Source: Strix aluco (lineage: Eukaryota; Chordata; Aves; Strigiformes; Strigidae). From it: a stretch of 64,000 nucleotides of DNA. The notes beneath the pieces were generated by a model. It was not told the DNA's origin. It searched no databases and worked only from the letters and a program-made list of their open reading frames with translations. How positions within the stretch are numbered: position 1 is the first letter of the stretch; each line of letters starts with the position of its first letter. Shown here piece after piece: positions 47,561 to 61,541 of this stretch. Where the stretch lies: assembly GCF_031877795.1 (NCBI RefSeq), contig NC_133971.1, positions 84,592,446 to 84,656,445 on the forward strand, given 5' to 3'. The position numbers and the translations under genes are program-made.

Positions 47561-48684
47561 ACAGAATCACAGAATTATCTAGGTTGGAACAGACCTTGAA
47601 GATCATCCAGTCCAACCATCAACCCAACATTAACAGTTCCCAACTCCACCATATCCCTCAGCGCTAAGTCGACCCAACTCTTAAACACCCCCAGGGATGG
47701 GGACTCCACCACCTCCCTGGGCAGCCCATTCCAACACCTAACTACCCGTTCTGTAAAGAAATGCTTCCTAATACCCAGTCTAAACCTTCCCTGGTGCAAC
47801 TTGAGGCCATTCCCTCTTGTCCTATTGCTTGTTACTTGGTTAAAGAGGCTCATCCCCAGCTCTCTGCAACCTCCTTTCAGGTAGTTGTAGAGGGCGATGA
47901 GGTCTCCCCTCAGCCTCCTCTTCTCCAGACTAAACAACCCCAGTTCCCTCAGCCACTCCTCGTACGACCTGTGCTCCAGACCCTTCACCAGCTTCGTTGC
48001 CCTTCTCTGGACACACTCGAGTAATTCAATGTCCTTTTTGTAGTGAGGGGCCCAAAACTGAACACAGGAATCGAGGTGCGGCCTCCCCAGTGCCGAGTAC
48101 AGGGGTAAGATCACTTCCCTGTCCCTGCTGGCCACGCTATTTCTGATACAAGCCAGGATGCCATTGGGCTTCTTGGCCACCTGGGCACACTGCTGGCTCC
48201 TGTTCAGCCAGCTGTCAATCAACACCCCCAGGTCCCTCTCTGACTGGCAGCTCTCCAGCCACTCCTCCCCAAGCCTGTAGCGCTGCTGGGGGTTGTTGTG
48301 GCCCAAGTGCAGCACCCGCCATTTGGCCTTATTGAAACTCCTACAGTTGGCCTCAGCCCATTGCTCCAGCCTGTCCAGGTCTCTCTGCAGAGCCTCCCTA
48401 CCCTCGAGCAGATCAACACTCCCACCCAACTTGGTGTCATCTGCAAACTTACTGAGGGTGCACTCGATCCCCTCGTCTAGAACATCAATAAAGATGTTAA
48501 ACAGGAGTGGCCCCAAAACCGAGCCCTGGGGGACACCACTCATGACCAGCCGCCAACCGTATTTAACTCCGTTCACCACAACTCTGTGGGCCCGGCCATC
48601 CAGCCAGTTTTTTATCCAGCGAAGCGTGTGCCCATCCAAGCCGTGAGCAGCCAGTTTTGCCAGGAGAATGCTGTGGGAAACGGT
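47561..48684 (-). mobile_element. 5'-truncated CR1 LINE with open RT frame, in CCBE1 intron 2
   Basis: The 3' end lies at 47561 with ACAGAATC octamers. The element runs antisense to CCBE1. Homology to the CR1 at 16.2-19.3 kb stops abruptly at 48684 (just after GGGAAACGGT), giving a 1.1-kb copy truncated in 5', typical of incomplete reverse transcription. The minus strand is open from the truncation point to the ORF2 stop near 47575, about 370 codons, containing [39 protein letters not shown], an intact [14 protein letters not shown], then the ORF2 C-terminal tail. No start codon or promoter comes with it, so it is not expected to be expressed as a protein. It is the least decayed CR1 here. 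Confidence 0.93.
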
Positions 48685-51600
48685 ATTACATATGTCATGT
48701 AACCAACTTTCTAGTTGGCTAAGCTGAGCCAGTGTATTCCCAGGTCACGTGGGAAGTGCTAGTGTCAACCTCACGTCTGACAAACCAGCAGTCCCCATGT
48801 TGTGGTCACGGTTACTCCGGCCTGGAGGTGTTTGGGGTGTTAGGGACACCAGCTCTAACCTTCACACTTGCACTAGTGCCTCTGGTTTTACCACTGGTGA
48901 CTTCTGCAGGCTGGAAATCCTCCGTCTTAGAAATCATGGCCTGGTGCCCTAGAATCAGGTGCTCCTTCCTCTCTGGCATTTTGGCTGGGCTTTTAGCTTT
49001 GTTATTGAAAGAGGTGAACGTGGGAAATCTTATCTCTTGTCTGAATGACTTCCATAGCTGTACTCAACATCCTGTGATGGTGCTGTCTCTTTATGAATGT
49101 CTCCTTTGTCATTGTTAACAGGGAACAAATATCCCTGGAAACAAACAAAACAAGGAAATATAGAAGATACTTGCTATAAAACAGAATTGTGTTTAAATTG
49201 AAGGTCTTCCCAAGGAACTTACTAATCTACGCTTAGAGCAGAGCATGCTTTGTCTAGCCCTGAATGTTGACTTTTCCTTCTGAATCCTAGCGGGATAATG
49301 TAGGGCTTTTTAAATGTCAGAGTCTCTTTCATGGACCTAAATCATGATAAGTCTCTTGTACAGAATGATTTAGAAGTTGAAATTGAGTTAAAGCTTTAAT
49401 GGCAGGAACGTGCATGAATTCTTGAAAAATTAGGTTTTTAATTAGTTAACAGTATTTTATTGTAGTCATTTCTGAGGGTGGAGAAAAATGTTTGAGTATG
49501 CTTTTCTCAGTACCTGATCCACAGATCTGAGCATCAATCATGTAGTATCTCCAGGGATACAGTTTTGGGGAATAGCTGATGGTGTTGTTCAAAAAACAGA
49601 ACTTTTGCTCTTTATGAAATTGATCCAAGTGGTGGTTTTGGGATTAGATGTCTCAAGACACATGTAAAAAGAGAACTTTTTGCATGCATGCTGCCTGCTT
49701 AAATCTAATCCAGAGGCTGCTGGTATGCAGGTTGGGATATCTTGGCTTTGCTTTCTTTCGTTAGGAGAGTGAAGAGGTGAGTTGTCTTGTTTAGGTGACT
49801 TTCACAGATGCTTGTTAGTGAATAGTAACAGAGCAAAGACTTGACCTGGAGGTTGACTCTTCGGTGACCCTTAAAGTTGGAGTAACTGAGAAGGCAGCAG
49901 TTGCACCAATAAAATCTTCAAATGAGCTGAGGGCTGAGAAAAGGGAGATTGTTGCTTATAAGAAGAACTGAACTGATGCCAGCAGAAAGCTGATACAGCA
50001 GCGACATGAGCGATATTATCTCCCCAACAGACGTGACTGTGTTCCAGAGGCTGCAAGGTCAGACCTCGAGTTTGCTTAAGGCCACGAGAAGACAAAATAC
50101 ATCCTTTCTATACTACTGTAAACAGGGATTCGAAACAGGATAATTAGCATTATTAGAATGAGCTCTCTGCTTCGTGGAACTCCTCCATGTATTTCTTAGC
50201 CAATAAGAACAGAAGAGTCTTTGAAAAAGTAATTTCTACCAAGTCTGAAGTGACTCAATGGCCAGAAAAAAAGAGGCTGTGCCTGTAATTTCTGCCATGT
50301 GTAGAAATGCTCAACCTAGATGATTATTACCATGAGTAGGATCTTACTATGGAATGAGGATTTACAGGATGAAGTCAAGGCAAACACGCACTTAACTTCC
50401 AACCCAATATTCAGAGCTGTTTCCTCCTGACCTTCTGTATTTAAGGGTCATTACCACAAATAGCAGAGGTTTTGGGGCAGATTCTGCCCTTTTTATTATT
50501 TTTCAAGTCCTTGAGACATGAGTGAAGGACAGCTCAATCATGAGTCACAGCAGCAGACCATCTCCAAAGGCATTCTGAATGCTTAATGGGAAGAAGCCCA
50601 AGCTTGCCAAATATATGAGAGTTACTGACACATTTAGTCCTAGACACGGTCATGAACACCTCTTTAGAAATAGCCACAACACAAGTTGGTGACTAACTGC
50701 GAGGTGGGCTCAGGGGTACTGGAAAATAATTTTAGAGTAATGCAGTTGCATGGCTACTTGATTTAGGCATGTGCTGTAACAGTTCTGTAACTTCATATAT
50801 AAAACAAACAGAATAGAAAAAAAACAAGTAAACAGTACCAACAACTTTTTCCAGATCCTGATGAAATTTTCAAGTGAAATGTAATACTCTTGTCAGTTTA
50901 ACAACCTAACAACCAGGAGGTAAAATGAGCTAGATGAAACATTTTACAGAAAAGTAAACTAGTGAATTTTAGCTCATGGGGTGTTTTTGTTTGCATGCTT
51001 ATTTTTCAAAAAAATTAGGATGTTGACATGATGAAGTTACTTGCTGTGGGTCAGTGTGTTCCCAAATGCAATATTGAACTAAAGCAAATCCCATGCCTAA
51101 ACTACCTGAGTTTTGACAGGGACTGTCCCTGGAGCTTGTGGGGATACCTCAGTGCCACTGAGGAGCCAGCCCATCTTTTCAGATGGATTAGGTGGCTGGA
51201 AACACTTCCCACAGTTGTATCCTGTCTCATCCTCCAATTTCACTTTTTTTTTTTTTCCATCTTCTTTCCCAGTATATGTTTTTGTGGCACCTAACAAAGG
51301 AAGCTAGAAATAAGCCAAATGTTTTTGATGTAATTACTTGTTAAAGGCTAAGAGCTGTGTCTAGTTCAGGATTTGAAAGTACAGTTCCAGTTCTAAAGCC
51401 AATAACTGTATCTCATGCTGTTATTTTGGCAGGGATCTCCAGAAGGGGTACAATTTAGCAAAAATGGGTGGAGATCTCAAGAAACATTGACTTGGAAAAG
51501 TCTGAAATGACCAAATACTATGGGAGAGATTTGAAGAACACAATTATCTCTAATCTCTTGAGAAGTATCAGAAGTAAGGTTTTCTCAGGCAATGTACGAT

Positions 51601-53179
51601 CGCCTGTATCTATCAACTGAAATGAAAATCCGAATATAAAATCAAGTTTGGGAAGCACTTTGTAGAATCTGACAATGCCTGATATCTGTAATTTATACCT
51701 GGGTTACAGGAAGATGTGATACAGTATTTTAAGCTGTGACAGCTGTAAGCTTGCTATAATTTTTAAAAAAAAGATAAAGTGAGGAAACAGCTGTAATTTT
51801 AGTGGGTTTTAGGATCTCTGTTTCACTTGCCTTGAATGTGATCTTAATGCACACTGCAGAATGAAATCAGCACAGGAAACTCTATGCTCGAAATAGAAAC
51901 TGGGTACGTTTTCTTAAATCCCCAAGCAATGCAGGATTTTGGGGGAAAGAGATCGCTCCATTGTTAGCTGGTATAAAAATTGCTTTTTCCTCCAATATAG
52001 ATTAGTTTTTACCATCTCACAATCTAGTCCACATAGAAGGTGTTTAGATACTCATACAGCATTTGTTCATTTGTTGAGTTGGGGTGGGTTTTTTTCCCCA
52101 AACTGGGCTGGTATTTTTAATTTCTGTTACATAGCACTGGTGAAATAAAGGAAGCGCCACAGAAACCCTGAGGACACAACTGGTGGGTGTTTCATGTTCA
52201 GGGGAAGCCAGAGGAGCTGTAAATCCTATAAGGAGGACACCGTGAACACAGTAACCTGTATTTTGAGGAAAGCTGTCCTGAGCCTCCCTAAATAAAACCT
52301 CTGGTCTGGGTGTGCAGAGCCCACTCGTCGTCCTTACATCCTTCTGCATGTTTCCCATGGGAAGGTGCCGTGGGCTGTTAGCAAGGGTGCGTGGTGGGGG
52401 CTGGATGCATCTCATTGAGGACACTATTTTTTATTTCTCAAGCAACAAGTCTGAACCATATCTGTGCCTGATAATAGCAGCCAGCTTCTGCTGATATCAG
52501 CGTCTCCCATCAACTGGCGTTAAAACTGCCTGGGTGGGGAAGATATGGGTAGGAGGTTACGTTAAGTGCCCACGATAACAGTGATCTGTTTCGAGGAACA
52601 AAGTGATGTTTACTGTTGGATAAAAACCTAAATTGCTTGCGTTTTCACTGACATTTTGCCAGTGGTGTTTCAGAGCTCAGACCACACAAGGAAAATGGTG
52701 TTCCAGGATATATTGCCTCCTTAAAGAGAGACTCTGGGACTATGACCTAATGTTTATAATTGTAAGAGTTATTGAGAGTCAATTGAAAATGCAAAATTCC
52801 CAAGTGATTGCATTTATCACTTGTGTGATTAGCATGCTTGTGGAGTATAAACAGCTGAACAAATCCAAATGGTTGATGCAGTTCATCAAGAGAAAGGAAA
52901 TTAAAAATATGTCAGATATTGTTGAAAATGTAGGTAATGCATGATTTTAAGCTCTGCTTAGAGAGGATGATCAAAGGATTTTTTAATGGGCTTTTCATCA
53001 TTGCTGGTGCCCATAAATGTCTGGACAAATAGAGTTTACTTAGAAACTGATAGGAATATTGATAGTATCACTGTACTCAGTGGGATTTTACACATTCAGA
53101 TATGAAATCTTGCATTATGAATTACTCCAGAGAAGGTTTGGTTTTAGCAAAGTGCTCCTAAGACGAGCTTTACTTTTAG

Positions 53180-53315
53180 CATAAATATATTAAAATATGC
53201 TAAAATATGTAGGATGATATTTAAAATTTATATAATAAACTTTATATAATACATATATAATCTTACATATTCATCTCTTTTTTATATATTATTTTATATA
53301 TTTATAAATAAAATC
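53180..53315. repeat. AT-rich tract with short palindromes
   Basis: About 135 bases composed largely of A and T (repeated TATATAAT, TTTATATA and AAATATG units) in CCBE1 intron 2. Several overlapping TATATA palindromes are present. It looks like a degenerate AT-rich repeat or easily melted DNA; no transposon ends are seen. Confidence 0.8.
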
Positions 53316-56300
53316 TCTTTATCATTCCCTAAGGCACCATTTATAGCACCGTATTTGTATGAGTGTGCAAAGGTTTCTTTAGGTGAGATTACAGTTTGAA
53401 GTCTGCAGCATTTTGAAAATTGTTTTAAAATTCAGATTTCAGTGTATGTAGTTGAAATAATCATATCTCGGATGACCGAAGGCCAGATATTTAGTGCTAG
53501 TCTGTAAAACCTGGAAGACCTGTTTTGCTGTAGTTGAAACACAATGATTTCTGCATTCTAGTTGTATCTTATTTTTACATCTTTGTTGGCTCAAGATAGA
53601 ACATGAAATGATTTTTTTTTTTTAGCTTCCTTTCAGAAAGATTTATTATTTTTAGGTTTTGGCTAAGGTTGAAGTTAAGGATTTTTCCCAGCTTACTCCA
53701 TTTCAGTATGCCTGCATCCTGGAAGAAGAATATGGGAAAAGAGGGGAGAAGCTAAAAGTGCAATTACAACTGAAAATTGCAGATAAGTTTCATTGACTTT
53801 GTAAGAAGTTTTGCATTGTGCTGTTTCACCCCTTCTTGTTTAGATACTATTTTTAAGACATGTTAATGTTAATTAAAAATAATTTTTTTTCTCTTTTTTT
53901 AAACTAATAAGGTAAATAGGGACATGTTCTTTCTTTAAAGTGCTCATCTGTAAAGGGATACTTAGGAAGTTGTTGGTAACTACTGCCAAAATTATTATCC
54001 ATACTGCTATAATATGGGAATGTTTCACAAGCAATGCCTTACTGCTGTATCTTCGTTCATCTGTGAACGTAAATTCTGCTGATCCAGAAACTGCAGGGAT
54101 GTCTACAAGGCCTTTTCTGGAAACCCAAGTTGGAAGGTGCTTGTCCAGGGGGTGGCTTTGAGACAGATTTATGCAGCTTTCTGTTTGCGTGCAGATGGAG
54201 TTTGCCGAGGGGTTAGGAACGCTGTTTTTATTGGTTTTGTTCTGTTTTTTCTTTTGGCTGACTTTGCCCGTCTTTGTTCACTCAGCCCCGGGAGTGTGCT
54301 GTGGTTGGGACCTTGCACTTAATTCACATCAGCAGTTTCAGTAAACACTTAGTAAACAGCAGATCACGCACTTAAGAAAAGATATGTTTTGGGGTGCATT
54401 TTTTAACAGCTTTAACACCTGTATTATTGGTGGTTTTTAACAACGCTGTATGTCACGTGACCATAATCCAAGAACAGTCACACATCGATTTTGCAGAGAC
54501 AAATACTCACAGACCAAGGGGACCCTTTCCATCTGTTGCCTTCTGCCGAGCATCAGATCTGCCTGTTGGCATCACTTATGTTTTGAATGACTTTGTCATG
54601 AAACCCAGGGTGATGAGGAGTCAAATGCCTTGTCTGCACAGAGCATGTCAAATTTATGCAGTCATGGTGGTTTGAGGCATGGGGAATAGCCTTAAAGCCA
54701 CCCTCCCCTCCTGCCAGCCAGGTGTCTCAGCTGGGCTCTACGAAGGTGGTGGTTTTCTCAGTAAAACCCATGACTCACATTTTCTCTGCTTAGATGATGA
54801 TTTATTCCTCAAAATGTCCCTAACATGCATTTCTTGTAAATGGCCCGTAGCCTCATGAGAGTGGCTTGGCTCATCTGCTGTGGCTTTTTGAAATCATAAT
54901 GACCATTTAATCAAGTAAATGTGAGATAAGCTGTGAGCTAGAGCCGGTTTCATGGCTCTGCTTGCATTTAACAGTGTCATGGTCTTCAAACGATATGTAT
55001 CCTAAAGTGTTAAACCATCCCGCTCGATGGTGGCATTAAGCTATTTTCCATACCCACAGTCTAACTGTGCATCTGCAGCTCAGCATGAATTGCCCCACAG
55101 TTGGAGAAGTCACAAATATCCATGTACAGTGTCTTTCGTTACACAGCTTAATAAGATTTCCGCATCCCCTGGGAGAACAGCACGTCCCACAGATGGGTGA
55201 TAACCACATTATTTTTCTGCTGCTACCACATCCCCAATATCTCTGAGATCCTCTCCAAAGAAAAGGTGTAGTTTTGGGTAACAGAGTCCAAAAAAAGAAG
55301 TTAAAACAGATGCCAGTATTGCAACTTCATATTGTTACAATGTATTTTAAACAATAGAGGGAAGGAATATATTACAGATTTTTTTTTAGTTTGTTTCCGT
55401 AGGAGCCTGCAGGTAATGTTGAGAGGCTGGTTTGTAATTTCTGTTCTAATGGCAGATGCCCAGCAGGAGATAATTACCTCTGAAGAGTGCCTGGCTTCTT
55501 TTTTAGGGACTGAAAATAACTGGCCAGCAGAGAAGAAATTGTTCCAAAGTTCCACACTTGGGAAGAGATTTCCTAAACTGCAAACTTATCAAGAACAAGC
55601 GAGATAATGAATGAACCTGAGGGCAACCATTTAAAATCTGACTAAAGGAAAATTCTGCTCCAAATAACACAAAACAGGAATGTGTTTTGTTGAAGTCACA
55701 ATTCATTGAATTAAAATTTCTCAGAGCTGACTGTTCTCCCCTTCTCATAGAGCACAAACACAGAACTTATTTTTCCATTTTCGAACCCTCTAGGTCTGGA
55801 GTCTACATAGCCATCAGAGAGACAGGAGCTCGATCCTGTAGCTATGATGGAGAATGCAAAAGTTCTGTCAAAAGTTTCTATTAATTTACATCTGCACTGT
55901 GAAAAATGTTGGGATATCAATTAGATAGAAATAGAGCATCAACTAGGTCACAGAAATTACAAGTGACTTTTATCTTCAACAAGGTGTGAATAGATCCTTC
56001 TGCAGTCACCAGACTGCAGTCTGCATTTTACCAATCCTAACAGAGCTCTTTCTACATGATTGCTTATAATACTGATATAATATCTAGCATTAAACCTTGT
56101 ATTTTATATAATCTCTTTTCAGTAATGCTGCAAAAACATTAGTTACTAAAAAAAACCCCAAACCATCCCAAATTGTAGAAAGGTAAATGTCATTGAACAT
56201 CAAAATCATTAAAGATGATGAAAAAATTGTGCTCAAGACTAGTATCCTTGAACCATTTTGTATTTGCCTCTTCTTAAACACATTTTTTTCATCTTTTATC

Positions 56301-59300
56301 AATAAGAAAGCACAGGCTACTTATTTCTAAAATCATAATTCGAAGTTATGTAATTTCTAAGTATTTTAAAGTGAAGAAATGTTTAGAGTAATTTCCTGTT
56401 TCCATAGGATGCCATGCCCAGAAATGGGGAGAAAAATCTGTTTCTCTACTTGCACTGTGCACATCCACAGGACATCCCCGGACAGCCAAGCACTGTTCCA
56501 GGCTGTAAATAAAATGAGACTGAGAGCTAGTACAGGTCTAATAGGTTGTGTGTGCTTCAAGTGTTAATAACACAACCACATTTTCTCCAGATTAAAAATA
56601 CGCTTTGCTATGCATAAGATTTTCTATGGAATTGTATTTTTTTTAAGGTGGGAGCCCAGTATTTTTATGGTCTGCATGGTATTTTGAATATAGGTGTTTA
56701 AAGGGTGTGTGATTTGATTATTTATTACTGGGCAAAGTATAGCAGGTGTTTTGTAACATCTGGTTTTGGTTTTGTGGTGATAAATGACTGCCTGACAGAT
56801 ATGTGCGATAGGAAATATGGTCGTGTCCCAAACAAGCCAGGACATCCTCTCCTTGGACATAAGCAGGAGTGATCTTTCCTGGTAGTGCAGAATTAATAGG
56901 GTTAAGTTCTTGACTAGGAGATTTTTGTGTGAGCAAGAACTTTGTGGCTTTAAATATAGCCACAGGAAATGAAGTAGTCATTAATGAATGTAGAGTAGAT
57001 GAGTATACAAACTGAAAACTGAAGAGGACTCCCTGCCCTGAAAAAGTTAGCCAACACTGGGTAAAAAACTATTTTGTGAGGTCTTTGGTCACACTGGAAG
57101 CTGCAACATCAACTTTCGGCTGCTGTATTGTTACCCAAAGGGCTTGCTAATAGCACACAATTAATTGAGGCTACAAATAGATCCATAATCCTCCTGTCAG
57201 AAGTGCTGCTTTTTTAAATGTTGCTATATGTGAATGATATTAGTCTTTCCATTTTTGGATAAGATTATGTCCATTACACAGTCTGCTAATACTTTTCCAG
57301 TGGGAGGCAAATCCTCACAGACTAGTGTGATCTCTTGGGTGTTATTTCTCATGCAAATTCATATTACGTATTTAAAGACATTTTTAGCCTCTAATGTTGA
57401 TGATGCTTGGTAAAATGACACTGTAGTGAGGAATACAACCCATTCAGTGCCTCCCCTGAGCCAGCAGGGATGCCTACAAGCCATTTTCTTACATACTTTT
57501 CTCATCTGTGCCCTGTCTTTGGTCTATGAGTTAATTGATCCAGTATCTTCTGAGATAATTATCTTAAGCTTTGACAATTTGGTCAGGAAGGCAGTTGCGC
57601 ATGTAAATCAAAAATAAAACCCATCTGCTTTCAGCACTCTTGCAATTAGGCAGCAGTAGTATGGTTGACTTATCAGCAACAACAGTGGAATTTTTTCTTC
57701 TTCAGTTGAGGACAAGATTGGCACTTGATTACTGACTTCTTGGGAGTTCAAAGCTCTAAGAGAGACCTTAAGTATCACACGTGCTGTGATTCTTTGGTGC
57801 TTCTCAGTGATGGTAGATGGACATATTTGCACCCCCAAGTTTAACTAATTTCTCAAGGATTTATATGATGTTGAGAGAAAGGCTCGGTATGAAGTTCAGA
57901 CCAGATCTTTAACTCGTGTGGTAGGACAGCACAGTGTGTTTGACCTCAGCAGAGCTTTAGTCTCTTTTTCCTGTTGATTTACCATAGGACTGTGTATTTG
58001 GTGGTGTCGGTGTCGAGGTTGCAGTCTGCCTTTGGAAGAGAGTTCTGGGTGCAGCATCCTTGCTGCTGTGGGGTTTTTTGATGTTTTGTACTCAATGAAA
58101 AGAAAATGCATCAAAATAATAGTAAATCAGAGGCTTTGATTTGGTGATGGTTTAGTAGTATTTATCAACATTTAGTGAGAGTGGGGACAGTCATCAAAAT
58201 ATAATTAAACTCCATTTAGAGGATTTAATTTGTGCTTTGGTGTTGAGGGAGTCATTCCAAAGCTTAGAATTATAAAGGGGATTTAATCACAAAAGATTAA
58301 GTAAATCCCAGCTACATTTGACAAGTATTTCACTCTTCAGTAAGTCATATGATCCATTATTATTCTCCAAAAGCCTAATTTAGCTCTATTCCTTATTTAA
58401 ATTGTATCTCTTCCACAAGACTCTTCTGGTGTGGCTTGATCTGTGTTGCCTTTTTGATGTGTGTTTTGCTAATCAGACTTCTCATCCAGACAGTTCATCA
58501 GCCCTTCCCTGCCGCAAAACCCAGCTGCCATACTCCCCATTCAGCAAGATGCTTTAGACTTCTCATAACCTGGCCTCAGAAAGCTTGTGTGGCCAAGTGC
58601 CCTGGGGCAGGCAACAGCAGGAGTCAAAGGCCAGCGTGATGGAAAGCAGCATGATTTAAACCTGTCTGAAGAAACCTCTGAAGAGGTTTTAGCTGGAGGC
58701 TTTCATTCCACCTGTTGCCCTATGACCTCCTCTGCTGGGACAGAGACATGCTTCATCCTCTTCATTGAAACTTTTATTTTCTTCCCTCAAAACAATACCA
58801 TTTTCTCTTCTATGTTCCTGTTCTTTTTTTTTCTGAACAGGGTTTCTAGCAGGAAAAACTGGGGGTATATTGCCTGAAGGTTAATACAGCTTCAGTATCG
58901 TACTGAGTGCGTGTCACTCTGCCAAATGTAAATACTTGGCTCAGGAAAAAATCAAATCTTTTACCTAATCAAAAATTCCTCAGCCAGAGTGCATGAACTT
59001 TTCCAAATACTTGAAATTATTAATGGAGATGCCTTCTGAAGTGTAATAGCAAACCTGCATGTTCCTGTAAGCGGATATGTAATCTGTTCACATCTAATAG
59101 TGCTGGGGAACAACATTTGTCAAGGTTCATTTGGCTACAGTTATCCCTTGTTTTTCCCCTTTAAAACTCAGTTACAGAATTTCCACAGTACTTTCTGTTG
59201 AACAACAACAAAGAAATAAAGGAGCTCTCATGCATACTGATGGCTTGCATGTTTTGCCTGAAATCTTTAATGGGTGGCTGCACCGTGCAAACGCTGTTTC

Positions 59301-61484
59301 CTCTGCACCAAGAACTGGTTTGGAGCTGGAGGCCAGATCTCTGGAGAAAGACTCCCACATTTTCTATGGCTAAATTCCTTTAAAGGAGGCTTAAACCTCC
59401 CCATCTGACTGTTTCTCACCCTACTTTAAGCTCAGCTGAGTGACTGGACTGCCTGGGAATGGAGGTGTGTAAACCCTGATACAGGTATTAGAGCAATGCT
59501 TTGCAATTACGTCTTAATTCCACTATGCTTGATTTCACTGATCAGTCATGTCCCACCGATTTTTTTCTTATTATTTTATTTCTTTTTTATTCTGTGATGC
59601 CCCAAGTAGATACCAAATAATGTAGCTGTCTAGAAAACCAACCCAAACCCTGCTGCTGGGAGAAGCGCTGAATGGAGCAGGATTGAGTTGTCAGAGCTAA
59701 TACTGGACAACATTTTTTTCATTTTGCTTCATAAGATTGCTTGTCGAGACCAAGCAAAAGCCCAAGCGAGGTGTTCAGTCCAGTCCATGCTCACACAGCA
59801 GTGCAGTCTGCCCCTCTCTGCTGATGGTGTGTGGGCTACAGAGGCGAATTAACGAGCTGTGCTTAATAGAGGCTGCAGGTTTTCGTTTCATATTGCATAG
59901 GCTCCACATGAGAGATTGTGAGATGTCTGTCTCCATCAACCCCTTTGGGGGTCTGTTGCACCACCAGAGCTGGTGTCAACGCAGACATGGGGCCCCTGAC
60001 ATGACTGCAGCTCTGTACGAAACCTCCAAGGGTAAGAGCAATCCCCATGAGATGGTGATCCCTGTGGTTAGGACCAAGGAAGGAAAAGCTTATTAGCAAA
60101 GCCTGGGGCAGAAGGACCCCCTGGCAGCAGTGGTTTGGCAATTCAGAGCTGCTGTGTGCACGGCCAGCGCTCTGCTTTGATTGTTTTTCAGGATATCGAC
60201 TCCTGATGTATCTGTCCCAGTCTCCTGACCTCTAGGTGACTAAACTCTGCCAGCAAAAATCTCATTCAGTATACACCAAATCATTCAACACTGGAAAGTT
60301 TCCTTAAAATCAGTCTGTGCTCTCAGACTTTTGCATAGAGAGATTTCCCAAGTGGTCACAGCAGATGTCAGATGTTCTGCTTCTAGCATCTTCACAGTTT
60401 CACCCTTCCTTAAAACAGGGATACACCAAGATATTTTTTAAGTTGCAATCTATAGGAGAGGGGTACTATTTTGCTACATTTCTGCAGCTAAAATGTTTTT
60501 CTGTGAAGGTATGATATGAACTCAGTTATAAATTTAAAAAAAACAAATTTAGAAATAAGGAAGTCTGAGTCCTGAACCTGAAGCAGTCAATGGCATGTGG
60601 ACATAAATTCTCCTTACTCAGGTTCTCTTTGTTATCCTGTGGATATCCTGTGAAGTTGAATCCGAAAACAACAAAAAGTATGGCCAGACCTGAAGATGAG
60701 ATACGTCACTGAGAAATAAAGAATGTTGGTTAATTTGCCTGAGAACAGCTTGTTATAGGCTTTTCTAACAACAGCTTTAAGCATGCTAAAATTTAGAACA
60801 CAATTTGATTTTTTTGAGGGCTTTAAAAAAAAGGGGAAAAAAAAAAATTGCTCAAAGAAACATTCGGTGTTTAGAAAAAGCCACAGTACTGCAGAGGGCA
60901 CCTCTTGTTGTGCTAGGTCCACCCTGGCGCAGATGAGGAGCAATAGCAGTGGCGTGGACAGGGCAACATGTTGCTCCTTCTGGTCCTCTGTCTCAGTGGA
61001 CCATCTCCTTTGTTCCTCTGCACCTTGGGCTGTCGTTAGTCCCCAGAGAGGAGAAGTTTCTTACTCAGCCTGAATTAATGCACTCTGAGTCAAGGGTGTC
61101 CCCCTCATCCCTGTCATGCTGCAGCTATTCTATGTGGGCCAGGATTATATGATTTAGATACATGCCTCCAAAGAAGGATGGAGAGGAATAGGGACATAGT
61201 CCTATTATACCACTAGGGACACATTGTAAAGAAGGAGGACAGTATGAAGTGTAAGAGCCAGGGGAATTGGTAGCAGAAAATACAAATTCCCAACTCAGGA
61301 GAGGCATCCGATGAGAGGCACTTTACTCCCTGACACAGCATGCCTTTGCAGCTGCAGTTTAGTCCCAAATCCTGGATGAAATGTTAAGAAACTTGAGGTT
61401 TTTCCAAGATTTCAGAGTGGCTTTGTTAATGCACCAAAGCCTTTGTTTGACCTTTTCCTGTAATCCCCCAAGTGCAGCATTGTT

Positions 61485-61541
61485 TAATAAAAAAATAATA
61501 ATGTCATTATTTTGTGAATAATTATAATAATAATGATAATT
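61485..61541. repeat. AAT-type trinucleotide-rich tract
   Basis: Imperfect AAT/ATT repeats (AAAAAATAATAATG, then ATAATTATAATAATAATGAT) forming a degenerate trinucleotide microsatellite that could fold partly on itself. Confidence 0.75.

Noticed and set aside
47575..48639. 354-codon open frame as a host gene
   Set aside because: It is the reverse transcriptase C-terminal half of a 5'-truncated CR1, with terminal octamers and homology to the copy at 16-19 kb.
49740..49870. Weak resemblance to MIR (AGGTGACTTTCACAGATGC, then AACAGAGCAAAGACTTGACC)
   Set aside because: Only the last part fits loosely; the diagnostic ACAGATG..AAACTGAGG core is missing.
59737..60096. 119-codon plus-strand open frame in intron 2
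   Set aside because: No recognisable family; lies in an intron and overlaps a 92-codon frame on the other strand.
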